Origin: an uncultured Granulosicoccus sp.
GTDB lineage: Bacteria; Pseudomonadota; Gammaproteobacteria; Granulosicoccales; Granulosicoccaceae
DNA length: 64,000 nt
Assembly: GCA_947495035.1 (NCBI GenBank)
Contig: CANLXI010000024.1
Coordinates: forward strand, 44,190-108,189
Reading direction: 5' to 3'
This document shows, one piece after another, positions 1 to 9,762 of the stretch (position 1 is its first letter; each line of letters opens with the position of its first letter). A model generated the notes under the pieces. The model did no database searches, was not told the DNA's origin, and saw nothing but the letters and a program-made list of their open reading frames with translations. The position numbers were made by a program, and so were the translations under genes.

Positions 1-2901
1 GAAGCGGACATCGCGGCGACTGTCAGCGATGTCATCGAGGCACCGGCCTGGGAGGCTTCGGTCGAGGCTAGTGTGCCAAATCCCGAATCACTGTCCGAAA
101 TGCTCACGTCCAGCCCCCGGATATCACTCCAGTCCAGCGGCACGCCGGACGATTATCAGGCTCAGGCGACCGTCAATGCGGCTACCGCCGAAACAGGTCC
201 CGTTACTCTCGATGCCGATGTCAGCGGCTCCACGCAGAGCCTCGACATTCGATCGCTGCAGCTCCTAATCGAGGAGAACGGTGGCCAGTTATCCGCAGCG
301 GGGCAGGTGACCTTTGCCACGCTGCAAGGCGAAGTCCAGGGGCAGTGGCAGAACCTGAGCTGGCCGCTGGATGGTGAAGCGCAATTCAGCAGCGCCAGCG
401 GCACCTTCGATGCCAGTGGTTCAGCGGAGGAATTCACGGCCAGCCTCAGCACCGATGTTGACGGTCAGGCCATTCCCGAAGGGCAGTGGACTCTGTCACT
501 GAATGGTTCGGCCACCGCACTCAGCGATTTCACGCTGCAGGGGCAGACTCTGGATGGAACCGTGTCAGCCAACGGCGTTGCCAGCTGGGAGAACCAGCCG
601 GACTGGGATGTGGAGCTGGTGACGGAAGGGATCGATCCTGGTGTTCAGTGGAAGGATTTTCCGGGCAGTATCGATCTGTCGGTCAGCTCGACGGGGCAGA
701 TTACCGAACAGGGTCCGCAAGTGTCCGCTGACATCAAGCGTCTTTCGGGACGCCTGCGTGATCAGGCCTTGTCCGGTGGTGGGCAAGTCCAGCTGGACGG
801 GAAAAAACTGAACATCGATCAGCTCAATGTGACACATGGTTCGACCAGGCTTGATGCAAATGGCGAAATCGATGAACAGATGGCGCTCGATTTCACACTT
901 GAAGCGCCCGATCTGGGTAGTCTCATGCCGGAGCTTGCCGGTTCGATCAGCATGGCAGGTACCGTGTCGGGGACTCAGGAAGCACCCGTGATCGACATGA
1001 GTGGTGAGGCGGACGATGTGGCTTATGCCGAAAACCGTGTAGGCAGCTTGCAGTTTGATATCGATGCCGGCCTTGCCAGCGATGCGGCTCTGGATGTGTC
1101 GCTGGAAGCTGCGGACATCACGGCGGGTGGGCAGACTGTCAGTGATGTCGATCTGAGCGTTCAAGGCAGCCAGGCCGATCATCGACTCGCATTGTCGGCC
1201 GATACGGACCAGGGGAATCTCGCCACGCAGCTGACGGGTGCCTATCGAGATAATGCATGGAATGGCTCGCTGACTTCCCTGCAACTGGAAGAGACGCCCG
1301 CTGGTACCTGGCAGTTGCGTGAACCGGTCAGTATCGGCGCATCGGCGGAAAAGGCCGAAGCCTCGCAGCTGTGTCTCGACAACAGCGATGCCTACGGCAG
1401 CCTGTGTGTCGATGCCAACTGGCTGGCAGCCGGTGATTCCACCGTAGCGTTGAATATCAGCGGACTGTCCCCCGACCTGGCGGAGGCCTATCTGCCACCG
1501 GGATTCATCGTGGACACGGAACTCAATGGCGATGTCACGGCAAGTCTTGGTGCGCAAGGAAGCATGAACGCCGAAGCCAGTCTGGTGCTGGACTCGGGCA
1601 AGTTGACCTTGAACGCGGACACATCGCCGGTCGAGATCGGTCTCGAGCCGACACGCATCCAGGGCTCCTGGTCCGGTAATGATGCCGTGATGGACTTGAC
1701 GACAGCCTTTACCGATTTTGGCGATCTGACGGCGAAGGCGTCGATATCGGATCTCGCTGGCGAAGGCAGACTGGCTGGTAGTCTGAATGCCGACTTACCG
1801 GATCTGACATTGATCAGCGCGTTTGCACCACAGATCCAGCAGGTGTCTGGCGCACTGAAGAGCAATCTCTCGATGGGAGGTACATTGAAGACGCCGCAGA
1901 TCGAAGGCGAACTGAGTCTGCTGGATTTCACGGCGGAGATACCCGAAACCGCCATGTTGATCGAAGACACCCGATTGACCATCAGGGGCAATCCTGATGG
2001 CACCTTGCTCATCGATGGCGAATCCAGTTCGGGGGAGGGCAAGCTGGATATCAACGGTAGTGTCGACCCGGGGACTCGAACGCTCTCGATCAGCGTTGAC
2101 GGCGAGAACTATCAGGTAGCCAACACGGGCATGATGCAGGCAGTCGTCAGTCCGGAACTGGACATCGCCATGGACAACAGTGGCATGAAGGTCGATGGCA
2201 AGGTCACCATTCCCAGTGCCTATATCAATGCCAATGGCGGCAATGATGGCATCAAGACCGTCAGTTCCTCATCCGATGTGGTGTACGTCTCGGAGGAAGG
2301 AGAGCAGGCCGAGACGCCGCCCAGCCAACTCGAACTGGATGTGCAGATCATTCTCGGTGACAGCGTGGAAGTCGAGGCGGGCGACTTTCGAGGGCGTCTC
2401 GAAGGTGATCTGCGTGTTCAGCAGACCCCGGAAATCGCCCCTCGGGGCACAGGTACGATCAATGTGCTCAATGGTGACTACGTGATTTACGGTCAACAGC
2501 TGAATATGGAACGTGGTCGTATCCTGTTCAGTGGAGGACCGGTGGACAATCCCAGTCTGGATATGGAAGTGGCGCGTGAAGTCCAGGAATATGACGTCAT
2601 TGCCGGTGCAAGGATCAAGGGTACGGCCCAGTCTCCGAGACTGGAGTTGTACTCGGAGCCACCGATGCCGGATGCCAGCATTCTGTCCTACATCCTGCTG
2701 GGGCAGCCGCCTGGCGCCACAGGGGGTAGCTATACCCTCGGAAAGTACCTGACGCCGGACTTGTATGTCAGCTACGGCATTGGCCTGTTCGATGCCATCA
2801 ATACGTTCAACATGCGCTATCGGCTGACTGACAAGTTGGCGGTGGAGGCCGAAAGTGGTAGCGGCAGCAGTGCGGATCTGATCTACACCATCGAGAAATG
2901 A
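1..2901 (+). CDS. tamB: TamB, translocation and assembly module subunit (3' part)
   Basis: The frame is open from base 1, so the gene begins upstream of the window and about 966 C-terminal codons are present. TamB is an inner-membrane-anchored periplasmic protein that works with TamA and has roles in outer-membrane protein assembly and anterograde lipid transport. The visible part is the long, low-complexity beta-rich repeat region (D/G/S/T rich, almost no Cys) typical of the AsmA-like bridge. It is followed by the conserved C-terminal TamB domain (old DUF490), seen as ILLGQPPG, then LYVSYGIGLFDA, then a final strand ending DLIYTIEK. No TamB N-terminal anchor is visible because of truncation. 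TamA is expected just upstream. Confidence 0.9.
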   Translation, partial: EADIAATVSDVIEAPAWEASVEASVPNPESLSEMLTSSPRISLQSSGTPDDYQAQATVNAATAETGPVTLDADVSGSTQSLDIRSLQLLIEENGGQLSAAGQVTFATLQGEVQGQWQNLSWPLDGEAQFSSASGTFDASGSAEEFTASLSTDVDGQAIPEGQWTLSLNGSATALSDFTLQGQTLDGTVSANGVASWENQPDWDVELVTEGIDPGVQWKDFPGSIDLSVSSTGQITEQGPQVSADIKRLSGRLRDQALSGGGQVQLDGKKLNIDQLNVTHGSTRLDANGEIDEQMALDFTLEAPDLGSLMPELAGSISMAGTVSGTQEAPVIDMSGEADDVAYAENRVGSLQFDIDAGLASDAALDVSLEAADITAGGQTVSDVDLSVQGSQADHRLALSADTDQGNLATQLTGAYRDNAWNGSLTSLQLEETPAGTWQLREPVSIGASAEKAEASQLCLDNSDAYGSLCVDANWLAAGDSTVALNISGLSPDLAEAYLPPGFIVDTELNGDVTASLGAQGSMNAEASLVLDSGKLTLNADTSPVEIGLEPTRIQGSWSGNDAVMDLTTAFTDFGDLTAKASISDLAGEGRLAGSLNADLPDLTLISAFAPQIQQVSGALKSNLSMGGTLKTPQIEGELSLLDFTAEIPETAMLIEDTRLTIRGNPDGTLLIDGESSSGEGKLDINGSVDPGTRTLSISVDGENYQVANTGMMQAVVSPELDIAMDNSGMKVDGKVTIPSAYINANGGNDGIKTVSSSSDVVYVSEEGEQAETPPSQLELDVQIILGDSVEVEAGDFRGRLEGDLRVQQTPEIAPRGTGTINVLNGDYVIYGQQLNMERGRILFSGGPVDNPSLDMEVAREVQEYDVIAGARIKGTAQSPRLELYSEPPMPDASILSYILLGQPPGATGGSYTLGKYLTPDLYVSYGIGLFDAINTFNMRYRLTDKLAVEAESGSGSSADLIYTIEK

Positions 2902-2991
2902 GTAGTGACGGAGCACTGATGGGCTCGCTGTGGGGGCCAAGGCGAAGATCGATTGCCTGGGGGCCAGACAAGATCGAACTTGCCGGATGCC

Positions 2992-3011
2992 GCCCCGCCT
3001 CGAGGTGGGGC
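2992..3011 (+). terminator. GC-rich hairpin after tamB
   Basis: An eight-base-pair stem (GCCCCGCC / GGTGGGGC, one G-T pair) encloses a TCGA loop about 90 nt after the tamB stop. There is no clear T tract, so it may be a weak terminator or an mRNA 3' end structure. Confidence 0.3.
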
Positions 3012-3162
3012 TGACTGCCTGTTTGAGAATGACGTCACAGCTTGCCGTCAATTCAGCGGTGATTCGGTTTTCAGATGAACGCGAGTTGGCCGATAGCCTG
3101 CGTTACACCCGAAAAAATCCGATTCGAATCATGCCTTGTTTTCCTGAACAGACCCGACGCTA

Positions 3163-5028
3163 GTGGCAAGGCTGGCTGACCGCATGGCACGACTTGTGGG
3201 GGGGCGTCGTCAGATCAACGCTGCAGAGCCAATCACCCGGTTGCATTACCTCATGGTGGGCGTCTCCGTCGTGGCGACAATCATTGCCTGGCAAATGTCT
3301 CTTGCCGGTGTGCAGGAGCGCACCCGGTTGCAGTTCGACGCTCAGGCACATGACGTCATTCGTGATTTCGAAGAGCAGATGCGTCGTTACGAGGATGTGC
3401 TCCATGCAGGCGTTGGCTACGTCTCCGGCAATGAGGGGATTCTGCCCGACGAATGGCAGGCTTTCACTGACCGGATGGACTTGGCGGGACGGCACCCCGC
3501 TCTCAACAGTCTTGGTGTCGTCTACAAGGTATTGCCTGAAGACGCGGCTTCGTTCGAGCTGGAACAGCGCAGAATGCGTCCTGAATTCGGTATCAATCCG
3601 GCCGTCGATTCTCGATCCATTGACAGCCGACCGTACTATCTGCCAGTAACCTTCGTCGCTCCGCGGAAGCTCGAAAAAAGAGCATTGGGTCTGGATGCCG
3701 CACGCGAGTCGCGCCGTATGCAAGCCATCGAACGAGCAATGGATACCGGCGAGGTGCAGATTACCGAACCGGTTCAGTTTGGACTGGACAGAGATTCAGG
3801 CCTGCTGCTGTTTGCCCCGATCTACGATGCGCAAACTCCGGATACCGTCGCGCAACGACGAGCGAGCTTCAGGGGGGCAGTCGTTGCCTCGATATTCACT
3901 CAGAATCTGGCCGCTGTGGTTCTGGAAAACGACAGTCGTCAGGTATCGCTCAAGGTCTCGGATGAAGGCCAGGTGATGTACGACGAGCAACTCGCCGATC
4001 GTGCTGATCTCGATCCCGAACCGATGTTGCAGTATTCCCGAGAGATGTTCTTCATGGGTCGTGTCTGGCGATTCGAGGTCGATAGTACGCTCGCTTTTCG
4101 TCAGGCCCATCAGCGTCTCGAGCCGGCACTGATATTGTTCGGCGGACTGATCATCAACGCCCTGCTGGTCTGTCTGCTTGTCTACATGGCACAGGCCAAC
4201 CGACGAGCGCTGGATTACGGCAGGAAGATCGCCGCCAAGTATGATCGCCAATCGGAAGCCCTGCAGCAAAGCAATGCGACGCTTGAAGAACTCAATGAAG
4301 AGCTTCGATCATTTTCCTATGTGGTGTCACATGATCTGAAAACACCTCTCAGGGGCATCGCAGCGCTTGCCAGCTGCATTGAAGATGACATGGCGGAGCA
4401 GTTTCCCGGTCTCGAGGAATCGCAACCTGAATTCGCAAGACGGCTCGGGCTCATTCGGAAACAGGTGACACTCTCTCAAGGCCTGATCACCGGTGTTCTG
4501 GAATATTCCGGTCTGGGGGCAGATGCGGAGATTCCGGAGACCGTGAACGTGCTGGAACTTCTGCATGGCATTCGAACCATGCTGGGTGTCAGGGAGGATC
4601 AGCTTCAGGTGCTGGATGAGATGCCGGTACTGACCACCTGTCAGACGCAGTTGTTTCAGGTGTTCATGAACCTGATGGGCAATGGCTACAAATATCATGG
4701 CAACCCGGAGGATGCTCTGGTCATCGTCAGTGCTGTAGATAGTCCGAAAGCCGGTTTTCATCGCTTTGTCGTGTCGGACAATGGTCCGGGAATCGACGCC
4801 AGGTACCATGAAAGGATATTCGAGGTATTTTCCACCTTGCAGCCAAAGGATCACTCCATGAGCTCCGGGGTGGGCCTGGCCATTGTCAGAAAACTGGTGA
4901 GTCGGCATGGCGGTGAAATCACCATCGAATCGGAGCCAGGGCATGGGGCAAGCTTTCTGTTCGACTGGCCTTGCGAGGTGGAGCCGTCCTTGCTGTCGGG
5001 GCCCGGCATTCTGCCGAAAGCCGCCTGA
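3163..5028 (+). CDS. CHASE-domain sensor histidine kinase
   Basis: Hybrid-free sensor kinase of 621 residues. One membrane helix lies near residues 27-47 and a second near 322-346. They bracket a periplasmic CHASE domain (about 60-300), which usually binds small ligands. A short coiled linker leads to the HisKA box FSYVVSHDLKTP with phosphoacceptor His390. The HATPase domain has the N box (NLMGNGYKYHG), G1 (DNGPGI) and G2 (SSGVGLAIV). There is no receiver or HAMP domain, and no response regulator gene adjoins it, so the partner is encoded elsewhere. The start used is GTG; an in-frame ATG at 3184 is an alternative. The ligand is unknown. Confidence 0.85.
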   Translation: MARLADRMARLVGGRRQINAAEPITRLHYLMVGVSVVATIIAWQMSLAGVQERTRLQFDAQAHDVIRDFEEQMRRYEDVLHAGVGYVSGNEGILPDEWQAFTDRMDLAGRHPALNSLGVVYKVLPEDAASFELEQRRMRPEFGINPAVDSRSIDSRPYYLPVTFVAPRKLEKRALGLDAARESRRMQAIERAMDTGEVQITEPVQFGLDRDSGLLLFAPIYDAQTPDTVAQRRASFRGAVVASIFTQNLAAVVLENDSRQVSLKVSDEGQVMYDEQLADRADLDPEPMLQYSREMFFMGRVWRFEVDSTLAFRQAHQRLEPALILFGGLIINALLVCLLVYMAQANRRALDYGRKIAAKYDRQSEALQQSNATLEELNEELRSFSYVVSHDLKTPLRGIAALASCIEDDMAEQFPGLEESQPEFARRLGLIRKQVTLSQGLITGVLEYSGLGADAEIPETVNVLELLHGIRTMLGVREDQLQVLDEMPVLTTCQTQLFQVFMNLMGNGYKYHGNPEDALVIVSAVDSPKAGFHRFVVSDNGPGIDARYHERIFEVFSTLQPKDHSMSSGVGLAIVRKLVSRHGGEITIESEPGHGASFLFDWPCEVEPSLLSGPGILPKAA

Positions 5029-5095
5029 TTCTCTTGCGAGCCGGCTCGGTTACGCCTGCGCCGGTGTTCGACGCCGCATCGAGCAGTGACGATGG

Positions 5096-6523
5096 TCAGG
5101 AAGTCTCGGATGCCCCGGCTTCTGTCACCGGTTCATCGCGCAGCAGGTGTGCGATGGAATTGGCGTAATAGCGAATGATGCGCTGTTCCGTTTCGGCTGC
5201 TCGGTAGATGCCGTCTTCTTCAAGCAGTATGCCGCGCAGCGTCAGCATGCGAACGCCGACATCCACGGCGTAGTGATAATCGCTGCGTGGTATATAGGCG
5301 CGATGACCGCGTTGCTCGAGACTGTTCAGCAGAGCCAGTACCTGCGCTTTCAACTCCATGTCGGTAAATGTCTGTTCAGGAGCTCGTGCGAACAGGGTGG
5401 TGACCAGCGCCACTGGCAGAATGGGGGTGATATCCCCGATCCGGGACATCAGTGCCTCGGCCAGTGGCCCGACGTCCTCCAGTTCTCCGGCTTTCAGGTG
5501 GCGCACCCGCATCCAGTCGCGAAGTGACACGGGCTGGCCGAAGTTGACGCAGGCATAGCCGTTTCTGAATCGCCTGCCGCGTACGGCTTGCCACAGCAGT
5601 CTGCTGCTGTAGCGAAGCAGGATGCCGAGAGAATCACCGAGATTTCGGCGAGGCAGTTTTTCTGCGTCTCGCAGCAGGCTGCGATCCTCGATGACACGGT
5701 CGTAATTGATGCCCACCGGAATGAAAACGATGTCGCGACCACTGTCCGGATCGAACCCTCGCGTCATATAGCCCAGCAGCCCCAGCCGAGCTGGACCCAA
5801 TTGCCCGTCACGACTCAGACGACCTTCTGGAAACACGGCTTGCGGTACACCGCCATCGGCAGCCATCTGTACGTAGCATTCCAGTACTCGCCGATACAGT
5901 GCATTGCCCGAATCGCGTCTGACGAAATACCCGCCCATGGCGCGGATCAGCTGTTGCAGAGGCCAGATGCGTGCCCATTCCCCGACCGCGTAGGACAGAG
6001 CCGTCTTTTCAGCGGCGAGATAGGTTGCCAGAATGTAGTCCATATTGCTGCGATGGTTCATCAGGAATACAACGCTGGAACCGGCGGGCAATCGTTGCAG
6101 TGCATCGTCATCGGCAAAGCCGAGGCGCACCCGATACAAGGAGTGCACGACATGGCGAGCAATGAAATACGCCGCCTTGAAGTACAACAATGCGTTGAAG
6201 GCCGGAACGATTTCGCGGGCATAGATGCCTGCTTTTCTCATCAGGGCTTCGCGGGGGATGTCTTCGCTCTGCGCCATCCGGTCAACCAGTTCCACCACAC
6301 GAGGATGAAAGGTCAGGCGATCCACCAGCACGGAACGGCGCGTCAGCTTGAACGAGGGAATCTGCAAGGCCAGACGCGTGTTGACTTCATCGATCAGGCG
6401 ATTGGCGCGCCGCCGCAGAATCCAGCGGGCCGAGGGCAGCAGGAAGTGCTGGAGCAGCCAGAGTGTGGCAAGCAGCAGGCCGAGCAGGACACTCCACAGA
6501 GGCAACTCGACACTGGTGTTCAT
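5096..6523 (-). CDS. PlsB-like glycerolipid acyltransferase
   Basis: Membrane-associated acyltransferase of the PlsB/PlsC superfamily, 475 residues. Such enzymes transfer acyl groups to glycerol-3-phosphate or a related acceptor at the inner membrane. An N-terminal hydrophobic helix (about 8-28) is followed by the HX4D catalytic box NHRSNMD (His157, Asp162) and the substrate-binding box FPEGRLSRDG (231-240). E. coli PlsB is about 800 residues, so this is much shorter and lacks most of the PlsB flanking regions. It resembles the shorter PlsB-like proteins of other proteobacteria. Acceptor specificity cannot be told from sequence. The gene is convergent with the histidine kinase. Confidence 0.75.
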   Translation of the reverse strand: MNTSVELPLWSVLLGLLLATLWLLQHFLLPSARWILRRRANRLIDEVNTRLALQIPSFKLTRRSVLVDRLTFHPRVVELVDRMAQSEDIPREALMRKAGIYAREIVPAFNALLYFKAAYFIARHVVHSLYRVRLGFADDDALQRLPAGSSVVFLMNHRSNMDYILATYLAAEKTALSYAVGEWARIWPLQQLIRAMGGYFVRRDSGNALYRRVLECYVQMAADGGVPQAVFPEGRLSRDGQLGPARLGLLGYMTRGFDPDSGRDIVFIPVGINYDRVIEDRSLLRDAEKLPRRNLGDSLGILLRYSSRLLWQAVRGRRFRNGYACVNFGQPVSLRDWMRVRHLKAGELEDVGPLAEALMSRIGDITPILPVALVTTLFARAPEQTFTDMELKAQVLALLNSLEQRGHRAYIPRSDYHYAVDVGVRMLTLRGILLEEDGIYRAAETEQRIIRYYANSIAHLLRDEPVTEAGASETS

Positions 6524-6666
6524 CGGACTTTCACGATTGAGGTGCTGGCATGGCTATCTCGACAGCTGGCTGAACAGTTGGCTGACGGAACAGTGCAACC
6601 ATCATCAGGTGAGTCGCTCTGGCATGGCAGCCGGTACACGGCAGATTCGGTTATCGTTTGCTCATT

Positions 6667-7989
6667 CTATTTTCCATAGACCAGTTCGGGAAGCCACAGG
6701 GCAATGCCCGGGAACATCATGACGATGGCCAGAGCGAAAACCATGACGAGAACAAATGGCGTGATGGATCGGTAGATGTCGGTAATCGTGATCTCCGGAG
6801 GGGCCATGGCTCGCATCAGAAACAGGTTGTAGCCGAAGGGCGGCGTCATGTAGGCAATCTGGCAGGTGATGGTATAGAGAACCCCATACCAGATGAGGTC
6901 GAACCCCAGAGCGCCCACCAGGGGAACATACAGGGGAGCCACGATGACCAGCATGGCGGTGTCATCGAGAAAGGTGCCCATGAGCAGAAAGCTGAGCTGC
7001 ATCAGGATGAGAATGACCCAGGGGTTCAGGTTCAACTGGTCGACAAACAGGCTTTCAATGGCCTTGACCGCGCCCAGTCCATCGAAGACGGCTCCGAAGG
7101 CCAGCGCAGCCAGAATGATCCACATGAACATGCAGGACACGCCGAGCGTTTGCCGAACGCAGTTCTCGAACACCTCGCGGGTCATGCGTCGTTTGACAAC
7201 CGCCACCATGAAGGCTGTCATGGCACCGATGGCGGAGCTCTCTACCAGACTGGTCCAGCCATTGAGAAACGGGACCATCATGGCGATGAAGATCAGCAGG
7301 GGCAGTAGTCCGGCCCTGAGCAGGCGCAATTTCTCCCCGAGCGGTACATTGCGTTCTTCGGCGGGCAGTATCGGACCCAGGTGCGGCTGGAATCTGCATC
7401 GGACAACGATGTAGATGATGAACAATGCCGCCATCAGAAGACCCGGCAGAACGCCTGCCAGCCACAACTGACCGACCGGCTGGCGAGCAATCATCGCGTA
7501 GAGCACCAGGACAACTGACGGGGGCACGAGTATGCCCAGAGAGGAGCCGGCCTGCACCACACCGGTGACCATCTGCTTGTCATACCCGCGCTTCAGGAGT
7601 TCGGGCAGAGCAATGGTGGCACCAATGGCCATGCCGGCCACCGACAATCCGTTCATGGCAGAGACCAGTACCATCAGTCCGATGGTGCCGATGGCCAGGC
7701 CGCCGTGCAGCCCTCCCATCCAGACATGAAACATTCTGTAAAGGTCGTCTGCGATGTGGCTTTCGCTCATGACATAACCCATGAAGATGAACATGGGCAG
7801 GGTGAGCAGGGGATACCATTTCATCAGTTTCATCGCCGCGGAGAAGGCGATATCCACGCCGCCGGTTCCCCACAGGAAGACCGCCGCTACCACCGCCACG
7901 AAACCGATGGCAGCAAATACCCGTTGCCCTGTCGCCATCATGAGCATCATGAGGGAGAACATGAGCAGGGCGATCATTTCATACGACAT
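6667..7989 (-). CDS. TRAP transporter large permease (DctM), system 1
   Basis: Large membrane subunit of a tripartite ATP-independent periplasmic transporter, 440 residues and about 12 hydrophobic segments. It carries out sodium-coupled uptake of a substrate delivered by the periplasmic binding protein. The family pattern is visible: repeated Gly/Pro-rich re-entrant segments such as SSLGILVPPSVVLVLY, and the conserved end YMTPPFGYNLF. Its start overlaps the end of the dctQ gene by 11 nt, so the two are translationally coupled. The substrate is unknown. Order on the minus strand is dctP, terminator hairpin, dctQ, dctM. Confidence 0.92.
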   Translation of the reverse strand: MSYEMIALLMFSLMMLMMATGQRVFAAIGFVAVVAAVFLWGTGGVDIAFSAAMKLMKWYPLLTLPMFIFMGYVMSESHIADDLYRMFHVWMGGLHGGLAIGTIGLMVLVSAMNGLSVAGMAIGATIALPELLKRGYDKQMVTGVVQAGSSLGILVPPSVVLVLYAMIARQPVGQLWLAGVLPGLLMAALFIIYIVVRCRFQPHLGPILPAEERNVPLGEKLRLLRAGLLPLLIFIAMMVPFLNGWTSLVESSAIGAMTAFMVAVVKRRMTREVFENCVRQTLGVSCMFMWIILAALAFGAVFDGLGAVKAIESLFVDQLNLNPWVILILMQLSFLLMGTFLDDTAMLVIVAPLYVPLVGALGFDLIWYGVLYTITCQIAYMTPPFGYNLFLMRAMAPPEITITDIYRSITPFVLVMVFALAIVMMFPGIALWLPELVYGK

Positions 7990-8494
7990 CTTGGCGTCCT
8001 TCGCGAATGGTACGAATATCCTTGAACAGCTCGGAGACGGCCTGCAGCAGCATCATGACGATGCCGACGATCATGATCGACTTGATAGGCCACATGTAGG
8101 GTCGCCAGGCCGAATAGCTGCGTTCCGCGTATTCGAAGGCATACAGCGTGCTGTTGAAGCCTCCTATCAGAAGAACCACCAGGTAGTAGATGAGAAAGAG
8201 CACGGTAAAGCTGTCTACCCAGGCCTTGCCCCTCGGAGACCAGGTGCCATAGATGAGGTCCATGCGCACATTGGAGCCGAGCTGCAGGGAGTAGGGGCCA
8301 CCCAGCATGTAATAGGCAACCATGACGAACTGCGCCATCTCCAGCGTCCAGAGCGATGGGCGGGCAAACGTCTTGGTGAACGAGGAATACAGCAGTACCC
8401 CGATCATCACGAAAATGAGATACATCGCAAAACGGCCGATCCGGTAATTGAACCCGTCAATGATCCGGATGTAATTGTTCATGAATGCGGTCAT
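7979..8494 (-). CDS. TRAP transporter small permease (DctQ), system 1
   Basis: Small membrane subunit of the TRAP transporter, about 171 residues with four predicted transmembrane helices. It pairs with DctM in the inner membrane. The start was set at the ATG at 8494 because a strong GGGAGGG ribosome site lies directly before it; the reading frame runs open to 8539, but that extension (GCIGNAARGRA) looks non-coding. The last 11 nt overlap dctM. The gene lies downstream of dctP across a 123-nt gap that holds an intrinsic terminator. Confidence 0.88.
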   Translation of the reverse strand: MTAFMNNYIRIIDGFNYRIGRFAMYLIFVMIGVLLYSSFTKTFARPSLWTLEMAQFVMVAYYMLGGPYSLQLGSNVRMDLIYGTWSPRGKAWVDSFTVLFLIYYLVVLLIGGFNSTLYAFEYAERSYSAWRPYMWPIKSIMIVGIVMMLLQAVSELFKDIRTIREGRQDVV

Positions 8495-8562
8495 GGCCCT
8501 CCCTCTTGCTGCGTTGCCGATGCACCCGAGTACCGTCATGCGAAAGGCGTAGCGGTACGAGC

Positions 8563-8595
8563 AAAAAAAACGGCGGAGTCTGCAAACTCCGCCGT
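8563..8595 (-). terminator. Intrinsic terminator between dctP and dctQ, system 1
   Basis: On the minus strand a perfect hairpin (arms ACGGCGGAGT / ACTCCGCCGT, 8570-8595) is followed by eight T residues (8563-8570 read in reverse). It lies between the binding-protein gene and the two permease genes, so it probably limits read-through and gives more dctP than dctQM transcript. Confidence 0.85.
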
Positions 8596-8617
8596 TCCCG
8601 TGTCTGACCCTCAGCTC

Positions 8618-9679
8618 TTAGGCGGGGCAGGTATAAGGCTGTCCGGCCTTGCCAACGGCGTCGTTGTAGTCGCGGAAGATCTTGACCACTCGTTGTGCCC
8701 GTTCTCCAGATTCGGCAATCTCGTCCCAGAAGTCCTGAGCCGCCGCTTCAACCTGCTGCCACTCGGCAACCGGGATGGAGGTCAGTTCCAGCTTGTCGCC
8801 GGTGGCACGCAGTTTGGCTTCTCCACCCCAGTACCACTGATTGCGGTAGTGATGACCGGCCTGGATGGCGCTCATGACAATCGCCTGCAAGCGTGGGCTC
8901 AGTTCGGACCAGCGTTCCTCATTGACGAAGAACGAGCCGATCCACGCACCCGAGATGTTGTTGGTGGTGATGTAGTTGGTGACGTCGGCCCAGCCTACCG
9001 TGTAGTCCTCGGTGATTCCAGACCAGGCCATGCCGTCCAGCTCTCCGGTCTGCACGGCCACTTCGGCATCCTCGTAGGGAATGGATACCGGCACGACGCC
9101 AAAGCGGGACAGGAATCGTCCCGCCGTCGGGAAGGTGTACAGTCGCAGGCCATCCAGATCTTCCAGGCTGCGGATGGGATCGCGGGTATTGAAGTTGCAC
9201 GGATCCTGTCCGGCGGCCGACAGCCACTTCACTCCGTCGACTTCATTGTAGGCCTCTTCCCAGATTTCCTTCAGGCCATACTGGTAGAAAAGGGTGGGGA
9301 CGTCCAGCGCATGGCGGGTTGCCATGGGGAAATAGCCGCCAAACACCGAGATGTCGACGGGGGCAGACATGGAGTCATCGTCCGAGTGCACTGCGTCGAT
9401 GGTGCCGCGCTGCATCGCACGGAACAGCTCGCCGGTCGGTACCAGCTGGTCTGCATAGAACAACTCGATTTCCAGTTCACCCTGAGCGGCCTCGTTGATC
9501 ATGTCGATGACCGGTTTGGTGACGAACTGGCCCAGTGTGGAGCCGGCATAGGTCTGAAAGCGCCAGCGGATGGGCTCGGCAGCAATAACGGCCGGCGCTG
9601 ATATTCCTGTCGCCATACCGGTAGCTGCTGCCAGTCCACCCGCGCCTTTCAGAAAATGTCGTCTAGTTTTAGCTGTCAT
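8618..9679 (-). CDS. TRAP transporter substrate-binding protein (DctP), Tat-exported
   Basis: Periplasmic solute receptor of TRAP system 1, about 353 residues. The start at 9679 gives a twin-arginine signal (TRRHFLKG) followed by a hydrophobic stretch and an AxA-type cleavage site near SAPAVIAAEP. The upstream in-frame extension to 9787 was rejected because it would bury this signal. DctP family features include the phrase SLEDLDGLRLYTF and the GELDGMAWSG region that frames the ligand pocket. Tat export of the binding protein suggests folding in the cytoplasm before export. Ligand not determinable; organic or keto acids are usual. Confidence 0.9.
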   Translation of the reverse strand: MTAKTRRHFLKGAGGLAAATGMATGISAPAVIAAEPIRWRFQTYAGSTLGQFVTKPVIDMINEAAQGELEIELFYADQLVPTGELFRAMQRGTIDAVHSDDDSMSAPVDISVFGGYFPMATRHALDVPTLFYQYGLKEIWEEAYNEVDGVKWLSAAGQDPCNFNTRDPIRSLEDLDGLRLYTFPTAGRFLSRFGVVPVSIPYEDAEVAVQTGELDGMAWSGITEDYTVGWADVTNYITTNNISGAWIGSFFVNEERWSELSPRLQAIVMSAIQAGHHYRNQWYWGGEAKLRATGDKLELTSIPVAEWQQVEAAAQDFWDEIAESGERAQRVVKIFRDYNDAVGKAGQPYTCPA

Positions 9680-9725
9680 GGTTTCATCCCGTTGTATTAC
9701 CCATTCCTGAGCACTTGCCAGCATT

Positions 9726-9762
9726 GCGTTATCAACGTACATGAACTTGCCGTGGATAACGC
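9726..9762. promoter_or_regulatory. Inverted repeat upstream of dctP, candidate operator
   Basis: Arms GCGTTATCAACG and CGTGGATAACGC are inverted copies with one mismatch over 12 bases, separated by 13 nt. The element lies about 47-83 nt before the dctP start, where a repressor or activator of the TRAP operon would bind. No regulator gene adjoins the operon, so the binding protein is unknown. Confidence 0.45.

Noticed and set aside
565..1557. 330-codon minus-strand frame opposite tamB
   Set aside because: Antisense shadow of the tamB coding region, which has a clear C-terminal family match in its own frame.
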